From positions 1 through 45,628 of IMG/VR virus record IMGVR_UViG_3300009160_003727: 45,628 nt of DNA; one strand, written 5' to 3'. The translations under genes were made by a program, and so were the position numbers. The stretch is from a virus. Position 1 is the stretch's first letter; each line of letters begins with the position of its first letter. Under the pieces are notes generated by a model. That model was not told the DNA's origin and did no database searches. It worked only from the letters and a program-made list of their open reading frames with translations. This document shows, in pieces, positions 16,353-24,502 of this stretch.

Positions 16353-17552
16353 ATGAAGCCAATTCTATTCGCTATCAAAAGAGGAAGACAAGTCGCATAT
16401 CCAGCCATCATAGGTATTAAACGCGACCAAAAGATTTACAAGCAAATCCTTTTTGATAATAGCAACGCAAAATCTATAAGCGATATAAGGATTGACCAGT
16501 CCAAGATAAAAGCATTATTCGACCATGCGGTTAGCACCAGATGCGCGATAGTCACCAACGATCGCGCATCACTGATCGCCGCTATGGGTTATAACAATAG
16601 AGCTATCGCCGACAACATCTTCGATCATAACGAAATAATTCATGAAACAAGTGCCCTCGATGAATTTTTAGCATCAACAGATGCTTCCGTTCAAGAACCA
16701 TATAAAAAGCTATTGTTTGACGCTGGGTGCGTTTATGATAAACTCTCTGACTTGCCAATTTATGTAAATTACACTCCTCTTAAGTCATCTTGGTCACATG
16801 ACACATTTACTGGCAGGAGCAAGTGCACAGGTTTTAATATTCAAGGCTATAACATGCCTGATTTTATCACAAGGGACGGGATCTTCGAAGATAAAGTATT
16901 ACTGCATTTCGACTGGATCTGCGCTGATCTAAGAATAGCATCAGTTGTATCAGGAGATGATGAATTAGAATCAGCTTTTAGGCATGGTGATCCATACGAG
17001 TATCTTTTTGATCGCGCAGGGGACATGTTTACTGATCGCAAGGATAGCAAAATAGCTCTACTTAAGGCAATAAATTCTCTGAATTTTGATAGTAGCATAT
17101 TTGATATATGCTATGGAGATCTTAGAACTTGGCTTATAGAGTGCGCCCATAAGCTTACTGAGAGTGAACCCTTGGAGACATTGCTGGGCCGTAAATTTAT
17201 TATCCCAAAGGAAAAGACCATATTATCAGGTATTAATGGTGTTCTGCAAGGATCTATAGCCCATGCTATGCAGAACACCATTACGAAAGTTAATGCTTTA
17301 TTTCCAAGACATATTATATGTGACATCCATGATTCTCTAGTAATGTCTTGTGAAAACGACCGAAGTAGCATACAATATATGATAAATAGTGTAAAATCGA
17401 TAATGTCGAAACCGCTTGAAGGGCTGATAGATAGGGATATATATTTTCCGTTAAGATACGGCATTGGCAAGAAATGGCGAGAATATAAATATAGTAATAT
17501 ACAGAGGGAACATGAACAACAAGAAACTGCAGAAGATACGTCAGAGGGCTAA
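16353..17552 (+). CDS. Compact family A DNA polymerase (Pol I polymerase domain only)
   Basis: The last 250 residues follow the family A polymerase order: TGR (153-155) and FNIQGYNMPD after it (as SSSDPNLQNIP), motif A LLHFDWICADLRIAS with Asp187, SGDDELESAFRHGDPYEY, a motif B region RKDSK with IALLKAINS, a TLLGRKF element, LQGSIAHAMQNTI, motif C HDS (His326, Asp327), and YGIGKKWREY at the end. At 399 residues it is far smaller than Pol I or T7 polymerase, and no exonuclease domain is recognisable in the N-terminal 140 residues. Motif B has Asn-Ser where a Tyr/Phe-Gly is usual, and motif A has Asp-Leu-Arg for Glu-Leu-Arg, so activity or fidelity may differ. It may be a repair or accessory polymerase beside the family C enzyme. 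Confidence 0.82.
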   Translation: MKPILFAIKRGRQVAYPAIIGIKRDQKIYKQILFDNSNAKSISDIRIDQSKIKALFDHAVSTRCAIVTNDRASLIAAMGYNNRAIADNIFDHNEIIHETSALDEFLASTDASVQEPYKKLLFDAGCVYDKLSDLPIYVNYTPLKSSWSHDTFTGRSKCTGFNIQGYNMPDFITRDGIFEDKVLLHFDWICADLRIASVVSGDDELESAFRHGDPYEYLFDRAGDMFTDRKDSKIALLKAINSLNFDSSIFDICYGDLRTWLIECAHKLTESEPLETLLGRKFIIPKEKTILSGINGVLQGSIAHAMQNTITKVNALFPRHIICDIHDSLVMSCENDRSSIQYMINSVKSIMSKPLEGLIDRDIYFPLRYGIGKKWREYKYSNIQREHEQQETAEDTSEG

Positions 17553-17793
17553 AGAAAAGTCTCTTTTACGAGCAAAACGCAAGATCGAAGCGGAGCGTCG
17601 ATTTCAAGAAGGGCGCAAAGAACATATAAGAAAAACGATCAGGAATAGTATCGTCAATGAGATCACCAATAAATCATTTAGTAAAAGTAATTGGTCTGGA
17701 GATAAATCATCTAATAATGATGATGTATTATCAAAGCATAGGACGGTAGGTTTTAACAAGGAATTATTCAACGATGGAAAACGAGAACCGTGA
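17512..17793 (+). CDS. Unknown small Lys/Arg-rich protein
   Basis: This gene encodes 93 residues from the ATG at 17512, which has AGAGGGAA five to six bases upstream. A longer frame from 17464 lies inside the polymerase gene and lacks a site. The first 55 residues are very basic and helical (RQRAKEKSLLRAKRKIEAERR), suggesting nucleic-acid binding. The rest is Ser/Asn/Asp-rich and probably disordered. No domain recognised. It overlaps the polymerase by 41 bases and the UvsY-like gene by 20 bases. Confidence 0.65.
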   Translation: MNNKKLQKIRQRAKEKSLLRAKRKIEAERRFQEGRKEHIRKTIRNSIVNEITNKSFSKSNWSGDKSSNNDDVLSKHRTVGFNKELFNDGKREP

Positions 17794-18292
17794 TTGGGTA
17801 CTGGCAAATGTACCCCGCGAGCTTATTAATTCATCATTGTTTAAATTCAATGTGAAGCTACAAGTCATAGAAAGGCTAGATGACAGCAACAAGCCAGTCT
17901 ATAAAGTGATCACTGTCGACATGTTGGCAAATGTCGACATCGATTATGAGACTCTCGAAGAGAATATCTGTGATATTCCAGCCCAATTCGCTTTCTGGTC
18001 TGCTGTGTATTCAGAAGTTAGATTGGGTGTGGCGATTGCTGAACGTAAACTCAAAGTAAGGAGGGCAGAAGCGACAAAAGCGGTTCTGGAAGAAGCCAGG
18101 ACAAATAATGTAAAATTGACTGTTGATCAGATTAAAAGTATCGTTGAAGCCGATACATTATTAACCAAAGCTGAGATCTCGTATAGTGAAATACAGATGA
18201 AAGCCGGTAAGCTGTATAACATGGTCGAAGCTATAAAAATGAAAGCCGAATTGGCAAGAACACTGGCTGGTTTTAAAAAATTAGAAAGATAA
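17774..18292 (+). CDS. UvsY-like recombination mediator (tentative)
   Basis: This gene encodes 172 residues. After an N-terminal segment comes a long helical region: AQFAFWSAVYSEVRLGVAIAE, a variable loop with NNVKLTVDQIK, and a C-terminal helix (IQMKAGKLYNMVEAIKMKAELARTL). The layout resembles T4 UvsY, a small helical protein that loads UvsX onto gp32-coated DNA. The gene directly precedes the gp32-like protein and follows a recA-helicase block, which fits a mediator. Similarity is at the level of pattern and context, not clear residue identity, so the assignment is an inference. Confidence 0.6.
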   Translation: MENENRDWVLANVPRELINSSLFKFNVKLQVIERLDDSNKPVYKVITVDMLANVDIDYETLEENICDIPAQFAFWSAVYSEVRLGVAIAERKLKVRRAEATKAVLEEARTNNVKLTVDQIKSIVEADTLLTKAEISYSEIQMKAGKLYNMVEAIKMKAELARTLAGFKKLER

Positions 18293-18300
18293 GGTGCAAT

Positions 18301-19254
18301 ATGGCATATGATATTGATGCAATGCGCAAAAAGTTAAATCAGATGACTGGTAAGCAAATGGATGCGGATGAATTCCGCCCCAAAAAGAACGAAAGCACGA
18401 CAGAACCTATTAAGTATAGATTCTATGTCTTGCCACCACTTCTTGAGGGTGATGCGCTTAAGAGCGGTGTGGTGAAAAAACCAATGGATTTGTTTTATAT
18501 TAAACACGGTTCCCATTGGATCAACAACCGACCTCACCCATGTCCAAGAGCAGCAGGATCGGCTGAAAAATGCCCAGTCTGCCAGTTCGGGTTTGATCAA
18601 ATGCGTGATGAAAAAGACGAGGACAAGCGACGAAAAATCCGATCTGATTGGATGCCTTCTGAGAATTATCTTGTCAACGTTTACTTCACCAACTGGAAAG
18701 GTAATCCAGAAGAACTAAGAGGCAAAGTAAAATTCTTCAATGCCACTTCTACCTGTTTTAAGCTATGGTCACAGGCATTAGAACGTGAAGATTGTGGCGA
18801 TCCTGACGAACCAGAAGCATTTGGTGCTTTCTTCGACGAAAACAATGGTAGTCTATTCGAATTATCTGTCCTTAAACAAGGCAAGAATAATAGTTATGCT
18901 ACTAGCGCTTTCAGAAAAGAAAAATCTGGGCCGATGGTTGTCGATGCCGATGGTAAGCCAAATCCAAAGGGGTTAGCAGCTCTTCTAAAGCTGAGAGTCA
19001 ATCTTTGGGAAAAAGTCCAGATGCCTGACGCTGATGCTCTAAAATCACTCCTCAATAGTGTTATCAATGGTGATGAATATACCCCTCCTAGCAACAACAA
19101 AGCAGATACCAGTTTTGATGTTGATGAGTTGGAAGGTAAGGCACCAGCGAAGCCAACACTAGCGAAGGGTGCAGGGGAAAAAATAAGTAAACCCAGCAGT
19201 GCGACTTCCGATACGGAAATCGATAATCTGCTTGGGCAGCTTAATGACGATTAA
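18301..19254 (+). CDS. Single-stranded DNA-binding protein, T4 gp32-like
   Basis: The zinc site has the T4 gp32 spacing: Cys81, then nine residues, Cys91, two residues, Cys94 (gp32 uses Cys77, Cys87, Cys90), with His69 or His72 upstream as the fourth ligand. The region around it (HPCPRAAGSAEKCPVCQFGFD) and WKGNPEELRGKVKFFN follow the gp32 core. An N-terminal basic segment (AMRKKLNQMTG) would mediate cooperativity and an acidic tail (TEIDNLLGQLNDD) would recruit replisome partners, as in gp32 (301 residues). At 317 residues the length fits. The protein would coat single-stranded DNA in replication and recombination, next to RecA, a UvsY-like protein and polymerases. Confidence 0.9.
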   Translation: MAYDIDAMRKKLNQMTGKQMDADEFRPKKNESTTEPIKYRFYVLPPLLEGDALKSGVVKKPMDLFYIKHGSHWINNRPHPCPRAAGSAEKCPVCQFGFDQMRDEKDEDKRRKIRSDWMPSENYLVNVYFTNWKGNPEELRGKVKFFNATSTCFKLWSQALEREDCGDPDEPEAFGAFFDENNGSLFELSVLKQGKNNSYATSAFRKEKSGPMVVDADGKPNPKGLAALLKLRVNLWEKVQMPDADALKSLLNSVINGDEYTPPSNNKADTSFDVDELEGKAPAKPTLAKGAGEKISKPSSATSDTEIDNLLGQLNDD

Positions 19255-19265
19255 GAGGTCCGACA

Positions 19266-19541
19266 ATGGCTATCGGTGTACATTTTGTACGTTTGGGTTT
19301 ATTCACAGTTGATATCAACGGCGCTAGGATCGACAAAAGCGGTCTTGGCGCCTCTATCAATACCATGAAATCTACTAGTATGGAATTTCTGGTTATCCCT
19401 GACGCAGCTGTTCCTAATTCGTCTGGTTATCCTACGATGAAGGAATTTATAAAGCTAGAAGCAGACGATAACTTCGTAGTAAGTCACATCGACCAATCAA
19501 TTATAATCACATATAATCAGTCACAAGTTAATTCCGCTTGA
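19266..19541 (+). CDS. Unknown small beta-rich protein
   Basis: This gene encodes 91 residues immediately after the gp32-like gene, with GAGGT upstream of the ATG. It is a compact alternating beta pattern (VHFVRLGLFTVDING, then NFVVSHIDQSIIITYNQ) without cysteines, signal peptide or membrane segment. No domain is recognised. Position suggests it is the last gene of the gp32-like transcription unit, ahead of a hairpin. Confidence 0.62.
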   Translation: MAIGVHFVRLGLFTVDINGARIDKSGLGASINTMKSTSMEFLVIPDAAVPNSSGYPTMKEFIKLEADDNFVVSHIDQSIIITYNQSQVNSA

Positions 19542-19558
19542 TGTAAGTAATTAAGAAT

Positions 19559-19600
19559 TAATTCCGTATTATTTCATTGGTGACACCGATGGCGGAATTA
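19559..19600 (+). terminator. Possible terminator or structured hairpin
   Basis: An eight-base stem TAATTCCG (19559-19566) pairs with CGGAATTA (19593-19600). The enclosed segment itself forms a smaller stem (CATTGGT with ACCGATG, one G-T pair). A weak T-rich stretch follows. It lies in the 107-base gap after 19541 and may end transcription or act as an RNA element. The loop is long, so this is uncertain. Confidence 0.35.
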
Positions 19601-19648
19601 TTATATCATTTATTTAATCACGGACATCACCGAAAAGGCTAGTGCTAA

Positions 19649-20317
19649 ATGTCAGAAGAAGTGACCAAAAAACCAGATAGGTCGAGAATAGGTAAATCTA
19701 ATGTTAGAAAGGGTAAGACATTAGAAAGAAGAGTAGCTCACCTTTTAACTGACTGGACAGGGGTCGAGTTCAGAAGGCGAAGAGTCGAAGGTCGAGACGC
19801 CACAGTGGTTGAGCGTGAATCGACTGCTGATGTTATACCTGTAAAAGGGATGGTACATTGCTCCATCGAGGCCAAATCTGGTCATGGCTTTAGTCTTGAT
19901 GCACTGTTAAGTAGCCATGAAACTACAATTTTTACGAGTTGGTGGCACCAAGCAACATATGATTGCACGATTTTAGAAACAGTATTTAAACGCTTATTTT
20001 TTCCGATGCTTTTCTTTAAGCCGCACGCGAATTTTGATTGGGTCGCTGTTGACCAGCGATTATTCCTATATAACATCTTAAAGCCAAGTGTCACCGCAGC
20101 TGCAAATTATGCAAAAGCAATCGAAGTCAATCAACCGATATGGTTTCCGAGTATTTCATATGGGTATTACCATATAGCGCCTAAAATATCCTTAAACGTT
20201 AGTCATTCTAAGAACAATAAAGTATTCGAATCTCTGCAGCTGCCATCTTTGTTTTTTTGCAGATGGAAAGACTTTGCTGCAAACATAGACCCCACTTCAT
20301 TTTTCGTGGAAACATAA
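19649..20317 (+). CDS. PD-(D/E)XK nuclease, Holliday-junction-resolvase-like
   Basis: The N-terminal part matches the restriction-endonuclease-like fold of archaeal/phage resolvases: a conserved Glu in the first helix (Glu26 in LERRVAHLL), then Asp61 in STADVIP, and the ExK pair Glu74-Lys76 in SIEAKSG. These are the four expected metal-site residues. The C-terminal 130 residues are a larger, aromatic-rich extension of unknown role. A resolvase would fit the recombination-driven replication implied by recA, gp32-like and UvsY-like genes. A different structure-specific nuclease is possible. The ribosome site is weak. Confidence 0.72.
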   Translation: MSEEVTKKPDRSRIGKSNVRKGKTLERRVAHLLTDWTGVEFRRRRVEGRDATVVERESTADVIPVKGMVHCSIEAKSGHGFSLDALLSSHETTIFTSWWHQATYDCTILETVFKRLFFPMLFFKPHANFDWVAVDQRLFLYNILKPSVTAAANYAKAIEVNQPIWFPSISYGYYHIAPKISLNVSHSKNNKVFESLQLPSLFFCRWKDFAANIDPTSFFVET

Positions 20318-20332
20318 TGTAGGAGATGCACT

Positions 20333-20482
20333 ATGGGCTGCTGCGGAAATAAAACCAGAGTTATACCGATTAATAATATTGAGAGAGTGTCTGCAGCTAA
20401 ACATAAACCAGTTATTGATCGTATAAATGTTAGACAAACACCACCGAAATACCCAACTAAAATCGATAGGCATAGGGTGTAA
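20333..20482 (+). CDS. Tiny protein starting MGCCG
   Basis: This 49-residue frame runs from ATG 20333 to TAA 20480-20482, with AGGAG (20321-20325) seven bases upstream. It is too short for a routine ORF cut-off but well placed between its neighbours. The N-terminus MGCCGNK holds a Cys pair; the rest is basic and without a second Cys pair (ending YPTKIDRHRV). The next gene begins MGCGCG, so the two look like related N-terminal tags. Function unknown. Confidence 0.6.
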   Translation: MGCCGNKTRVIPINNIERVSAAKHKPVIDRINVRQTPPKYPTKIDRHRV

Positions 20483-20484
20483 TT

Positions 20485-20751
20485 ATGGGATGTGGATGCG
20501 GATCTAGCGGTGTACAAAGGTCACAACCAGTGACTGAACAAGTTCGGCCACAAGCTGCCGAACAAGCCAGACCGCAGAAAGTCATACAAATCAGAAGTGC
20601 TTCTCGGCCAGAAATTGCGCCGATAGCATCAGCAGCAGCTCCAAACATTATAAAGTGCCCTAAATGCGATAGCCATACAATTCGTGTAAATATTTCTGGA
20701 CGTCAAAGAATACAATGTTCTAACAGCAACTGCAGGAAAATCCTATCGTGA
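20485..20751 (+). CDS. Small protein starting MGCGCG with C-terminal zinc ribbon
   Basis: This gene encodes 88 residues, starting two bases after the previous stop. The N-terminus MGCGCGSSG is Cys-rich; the middle is a Gln/Pro/Ala-rich linker; the C-terminal 30 residues contain CPKC and CSNSNC pairs typical of a small zinc ribbon (as in TFIIS-like or YjjA-type ribbons). A role in transcription or nucleic-acid binding is plausible but not shown. The stop overlaps the next GTG start (GTGA). Confidence 0.68.
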   Translation: MGCGCGSSGVQRSQPVTEQVRPQAAEQARPQKVIQIRSASRPEIAPIASAAAPNIIKCPKCDSHTIRVNISGRQRIQCSNSNCRKILS

Positions 20752-21134
20752 TAGCAGATATAATTAGCTTAGCACTTATAAGTGTGGCTGCCGAAAGAAT
20801 AACCGAGATATTAGTAGCCAGTAAATTAGTCCAGCCTTTTAGGGACATATTAAGAGATAAAAACATAAACAGTATGTCTAATTATGGTTTATGGTGGTTT
20901 TTAGACAGTGTATTTCAGTGTGGTTATTGTATGTCAGTCTGGGTAAGCATTTCATTGTCTTGGCTGACACCAGCTTTAATCAATGACAATTTTTATATAA
21001 ATTATATATTAATGATATTTGTGGTTCATGGTTTTGCTAATTTTTATCATGTTTTTTTTGAATATGCTAGAAGAGGTCGAGCTAAATATTTTGAAGTTAA
21101 TCTTGGGTACAAAAGGGTCAATGAAGATGGATGA
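20748..21134 (+). CDS. Membrane protein, DUF1360-like
   Basis: This gene encodes 128 residues starting at GTG, overlapping the upstream stop. The hydrophobic segments (ADIISLALISVAAERITEIL near residues 3-22, FLDSVFQCGYCMSVWVSISL, and NYILMIFVVHGFANF) indicate about three membrane passes. The CGYC pair followed by a Trp in a membrane segment resembles DUF1360, a family in phages and Firmicutes of unknown function. Its overlap with neighbouring genes shows it belongs to the same unit. Confidence 0.65.
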   Translation: MIADIISLALISVAAERITEILVASKLVQPFRDILRDKNINSMSNYGLWWFLDSVFQCGYCMSVWVSISLSWLTPALINDNFYINYILMIFVVHGFANFYHVFFEYARRGRAKYFEVNLGYKRVNEDG

Positions 21135-21627
21135 AATAGAACAATTAAAGAGTAGAGAAGAAAATCGGCTATCGCCCGAAGTCCTCAGGCCAACGGTGGT
21201 TAGAACTATCGATGATATTAAAATTATATTATCAGAAATAGACCCAACAAGAGCAACAGCTAGTAAAGAATTAGATATAGTAACGCTAATGGACGTACCA
21301 AATGGTATGCCTAACCAACGCTACCAAGTAACAGCTAAAACAAGATCTAAGACTAAACGCGAATATCTCATAGAAGGCATGGAGATAGTTAAAAAGACTA
21401 TCGAATTTTCTAAAGAAGAACCGATATCAACAATGGTTAACGGTATCGAAGTAAAGCCTGCAAGGATGCTTGATCGCACTACCATGAGAGCTTGGGTAGA
21501 TAATTTGATCAGTCATTGGTTAGGGGCAGCAAGAGAAGGTCTTTTGATAACTTGGAAATTAGAAGACGGTTATCAATACAACTATGAGATTTATGGCCAC
21601 AAACTCACCAGAACCAAAATCGCGTGA
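21121..21627 (+). CDS. Unknown phage protein
   Basis: This gene encodes 168 residues from the ATG at 21121. The alternative ATG at 21127 is nine bases from the AGGG site and may be used instead. A longer frame from 21019 would run through the membrane gene and is unlikely. The sequence is polar, with helices and beta strands and no known motif. It overlaps the membrane gene by 14 bases and the next gene by 35 bases. Such overlapping small genes ahead of glycosylation genes suggest a compact late unit. Confidence 0.6.
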   Translation: MKMDEIEQLKSREENRLSPEVLRPTVVRTIDDIKIILSEIDPTRATASKELDIVTLMDVPNGMPNQRYQVTAKTRSKTKREYLIEGMEIVKKTIEFSKEEPISTMVNGIEVKPARMLDRTTMRAWVDNLISHWLGAAREGLLITWKLEDGYQYNYEIYGHKLTRTKIA

Positions 21628-21934
21628 AGTGGTTTTACCACCACTCATACAGTATCGTGATCTTGCTAATTATGTCCCAGCTTACGGTGACTTCTTAGTA
21701 TGGTCGGGCTGGCTTTCAACTTGGTGCGGTGTGGTCACTAATTATAATAAAGAAACTAAAGACTTGTCGATTATTTTTAATAGCGTACCTTTTGTCCTTT
21801 TTACTCTATCTCCTTCTGAACAGGAGAAAGAAACCAAAGTCATTAAACTAGAGGCTATAAAAAATGCGCCGAAAGGGAAGTACGCCGTCCAACAAAGAGA
21901 TTATTCCTCAAGTGCGGCCATCTGGTATATCTAA
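21593..21934 (+). CDS. Unknown phage protein
   Basis: This gene encodes 113 residues from ATG 21593; an in-frame ATG at 21584 adds three residues. It begins with a short Pro-rich stretch (MATNSPEPKS), followed by a beta-rich region (DFLVWSGWLSTWCGVVTNYN) that may be a small barrel. No domain recognised. It overlaps both neighbours (35 and 71 bases). Confidence 0.58.
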   Translation: MATNSPEPKSREVVLPPLIQYRDLANYVPAYGDFLVWSGWLSTWCGVVTNYNKETKDLSIIFNSVPFVLFTLSPSEQEKETKVIKLEAIKNAPKGKYAVQQRDYSSSAAIWYI

Positions 21935-22541
21935 CCAGCCTAACGCTACAGCACCGATGCCAAAACCGCCAGCGGTTCTAAGGTATCCGGAAATGCTTGG
22001 CGAAGACTACTTACCAGCCATTAAAGATACTTTGGCTTACGTTATAAAGCCATATGCTTTAGAAGGCTTATCGGTTATAATATCAAAAGACGAAAAATCT
22101 GACAATATTATGATATTATTTGCCGATTGGTTTGGAAATAAATTAGACTTATTAGAAAAAACGAATAAATTAGTGATAATGGCAGACGCATTCTTAGCTA
22201 ACAATGTGCAAATTCTAATAAATTTCATGAAAATGATAAAAGTAAAACAAGCACAATACTTTTTCTCAGGTACAACTTATGAAGAAATGATACTGGTCGA
22301 TATGCAGACCTCTATAAATAAAATGTGCGGACCAGGGATGATTAGAGATTTATTCAGCAAGATAATGAAGACGCAAGAAGTTTTAAAAGTAGAACCGATC
22401 GATGAGAGGGCTATAAGCGCTATAAACACCGGCAATGGTATCTATGAAGGAGATATCATTTTAAAACCTTCTAGATTTAGACAATACCATAATCTAGAAA
22501 AGGGGCTTTATACTCCGTTATATGTGAAAATAACCAGATGA
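21864..22541 (+). CDS. Unknown phage protein, possible structural or accessory
   Basis: This gene encodes 225 residues and starts inside the previous gene. The first 40 residues are Pro/Ser/Asn-rich (PSGISNQPNATAPMPK), followed by an alpha/beta region (LEGLSVIISKDEKSDNIMILFADW) and helices. No recognised family. Its stop overlaps the start of the double glycosyltransferase gene (ATGA), linking it to the glycan operon. Confidence 0.6.
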   Translation: MRRKGSTPSNKEIIPQVRPSGISNQPNATAPMPKPPAVLRYPEMLGEDYLPAIKDTLAYVIKPYALEGLSVIISKDEKSDNIMILFADWFGNKLDLLEKTNKLVIMADAFLANNVQILINFMKMIKVKQAQYFFSGTTYEEMILVDMQTSINKMCGPGMIRDLFSKIMKTQEVLKVEPIDERAISAINTGNGIYEGDIILKPSRFRQYHNLEKGLYTPLYVKITR

Positions 22542-24502
22542 AACTATTTGTAAATAATCACCAAGATATCCAAAAATTAACAGATGCTCAGGGCAAAGTT
22601 GTTCAGGTACGACCAAATCAAAAAATCCTGTTGCCAGATTATTTTGATAAATACGTCACATCTGGGCATTTAGTTCACGCTAGAGCGCCTACATCAGGAA
22701 CTCGCAGCGCCGCTAGCCACACTAAAAACAGACAGTCAAACAGCCTATTAGAACGAAGAAACAAAAAAACCGAAACTAACATAATAAACCCCGAAAACAA
22801 TCCATCGATACCAACGACTAAAAATAATCGCCAAAATATGCAAAGAGCCGAAATCCAAAGGCCGCAAGTACGCAGCCAAAGGCAGAATGCTGTCAGGCAA
22901 AAGAAAATACACACGTCGCCAAGGCAGGTCGATAGCCAAAATAAATTTAAAGGTAAATCTATACCCAATCCAAGGGAGCAACATATTTATGATCAATCAG
23001 ACAATCTGTCTGGAATTATAAACATCAGTAATGATATCGGAGTCGGAATACTATCATATAATAGACAGCAAAGCTTAAAAAGACTAGTTGATTCTATTAT
23101 AAAAAACACTAATTTATCGAAGACCACTATCTTCATAAGCGATGATGGTAGCACAGAACCGGAAACAATAAGTTATCTAAGCAAATTAGCAGCGACGAAC
23201 CGATTTTGTATCATCATGAATGATAAGAATTTAGGAATAGCCGGCAATAGCAATCGACTTTTGCAATGTCTCCAAAGATTTAAATACGGCATTATTTTAA
23301 ATGATGATGTTGAAATCACCAGTTCTGGCTGGGAATATTTCTATCCTGACGCCATGCAAATTACTCAATTTAAGCATTTCATATATAGAGAAAAAAACAT
23401 ATACGGCGCCACCATAGGCGACCCATATAATGTCAAAGGCATAAATCTTTTAAAAAGCGACAATCAACCACAGGGTGCTGTTCTTGCATATGAGACATCT
23501 GCAGTAGAGAAGATCGGATTCTTCAACGAGGCTTATGGGCAGTATGGCATGGAGCATGTTGATTGGTCGACTAAGTTTAATGATTTTAGTCTACACGATG
23601 TTAATGGATTTTTTGATGTCTATGGTTCGAGTCGTTATTTCTTATTACATAATGAAAAATCATCTGTACCAGAAAGAAGCGAAAAATTGCAATTCGCTAG
23701 AAATCTTTTCAGAAATCGAGAAATAAAGAAGTATAATCACTCTGAAGATTCTAAAACCGATTCTATTAGCGTTGTAATACCTTATAGGTCACAAGACCGA
23801 TCAGCATCAGTTATTACCGTTATAGATAGTATAAAAGGACAATTATTCCCAACGATCAATATAATATTATCAGAGCACGATCATAAAGCCACCATTGATA
23901 CGACTGCTATTTTACCATCGATATGTCTCCATATTCACGCAGAATCTGAAGAACCATTTAATAAATCAAAAGCTTTCAATGGTGGTGTCGACATAGCAAA
24001 AGATGATTATCTTATATTGCATGACGCTGACATGCTAGTACCAAATTATTATGTGTCAGAAGTCTATAAGACTTTATTATTTAACAGTAGTTGCCATCTA
24101 GGGAAAGATGTGAGTTACTATGATAATAATGACACAGACATAATCAATCGTGAAAAGCGTGTGTTCAAGCCGCAGAATTTTGAGCGTTACGTATCATACT
24201 TTGAAGGTGGATCATTAGCATGTACCAAAAAATATTACAGCGAAATAGGTGGTTTTTATGAGGCCTATTCAGGATATGGCTGCGAAGATTGCGACTTTTA
24301 TGCTAGATTAATCGCTGGTGGAAATTTTAAAGATGATCGTCGCATATCGCTTTACCATTTAAACCATCCAAGAAGCGATAAATGGCAAAAATTTCACGAC
24401 CAAAATGTAAAGCTAGAGACTACGCTTAAAACATTATCAAATATTGCAAGAATCGCTGATGCTAAAAATTTATTAATACGAAAAGGATATAAAACAATAT
24501 GA
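22538..24502 (+). CDS. Two-domain GT-A glycosyltransferase with disordered N-terminal region
   Basis: This 654-residue protein has two glycosyltransferase family 2 type domains. The first (about 160-400) starts DIGVGILSYNRQQSLKRL and shows SDDGS and the divalent-metal motif NDDVE, with EHVDW as the likely base region. The second (about 410-650) starts SISVVIPYRSQDRS and shows the DxD motif HDADM and GYGCEDCDFY. The first 150 residues are a small N-terminal unit (resembling a short virion- or carrier-binding domain) and a long Asn/Gln/Arg-rich linker. It could add two different sugars in succession, like chondroitin- or hyaluronan-type polymerases. Overlaps with both neighbours (ATGA) indicate coupling to the CgeB-like and sulfotransferase genes. 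Confidence 0.82.
   Translation: MKLFVNNHQDIQKLTDAQGKVVQVRPNQKILLPDYFDKYVTSGHLVHARAPTSGTRSAASHTKNRQSNSLLERRNKKTETNIINPENNPSIPTTKNNRQNMQRAEIQRPQVRSQRQNAVRQKKIHTSPRQVDSQNKFKGKSIPNPREQHIYDQSDNLSGIINISNDIGVGILSYNRQQSLKRLVDSIIKNTNLSKTTIFISDDGSTEPETISYLSKLAATNRFCIIMNDKNLGIAGNSNRLLQCLQRFKYGIILNDDVEITSSGWEYFYPDAMQITQFKHFIYREKNIYGATIGDPYNVKGINLLKSDNQPQGAVLAYETSAVEKIGFFNEAYGQYGMEHVDWSTKFNDFSLHDVNGFFDVYGSSRYFLLHNEKSSVPERSEKLQFARNLFRNREIKKYNHSEDSKTDSISVVIPYRSQDRSASVITVIDSIKGQLFPTINIILSEHDHKATIDTTAILPSICLHIHAESEEPFNKSKAFNGGVDIAKDDYLILHDADMLVPNYYVSEVYKTLLFNSSCHLGKDVSYYDNNDTDIINREKRVFKPQNFERYVSYFEGGSLACTKKYYSEIGGFYEAYSGYGCEDCDFYARLIAGGNFKDDRRISLYHLNHPRSDKWQKFHDQNVKLETTLKTLSNIARIADAKNLLIRKGYKTI

Noticed and set aside
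17484-17491. T4-type late promoter TATAAATA before 17512
   Set aside because: The sequence matches, but several such 8-mers are expected by chance in AT-rich DNA (others occur inside coding sequence near 27755, and near matches at 30603 and 42142), so it is not used as evidence.
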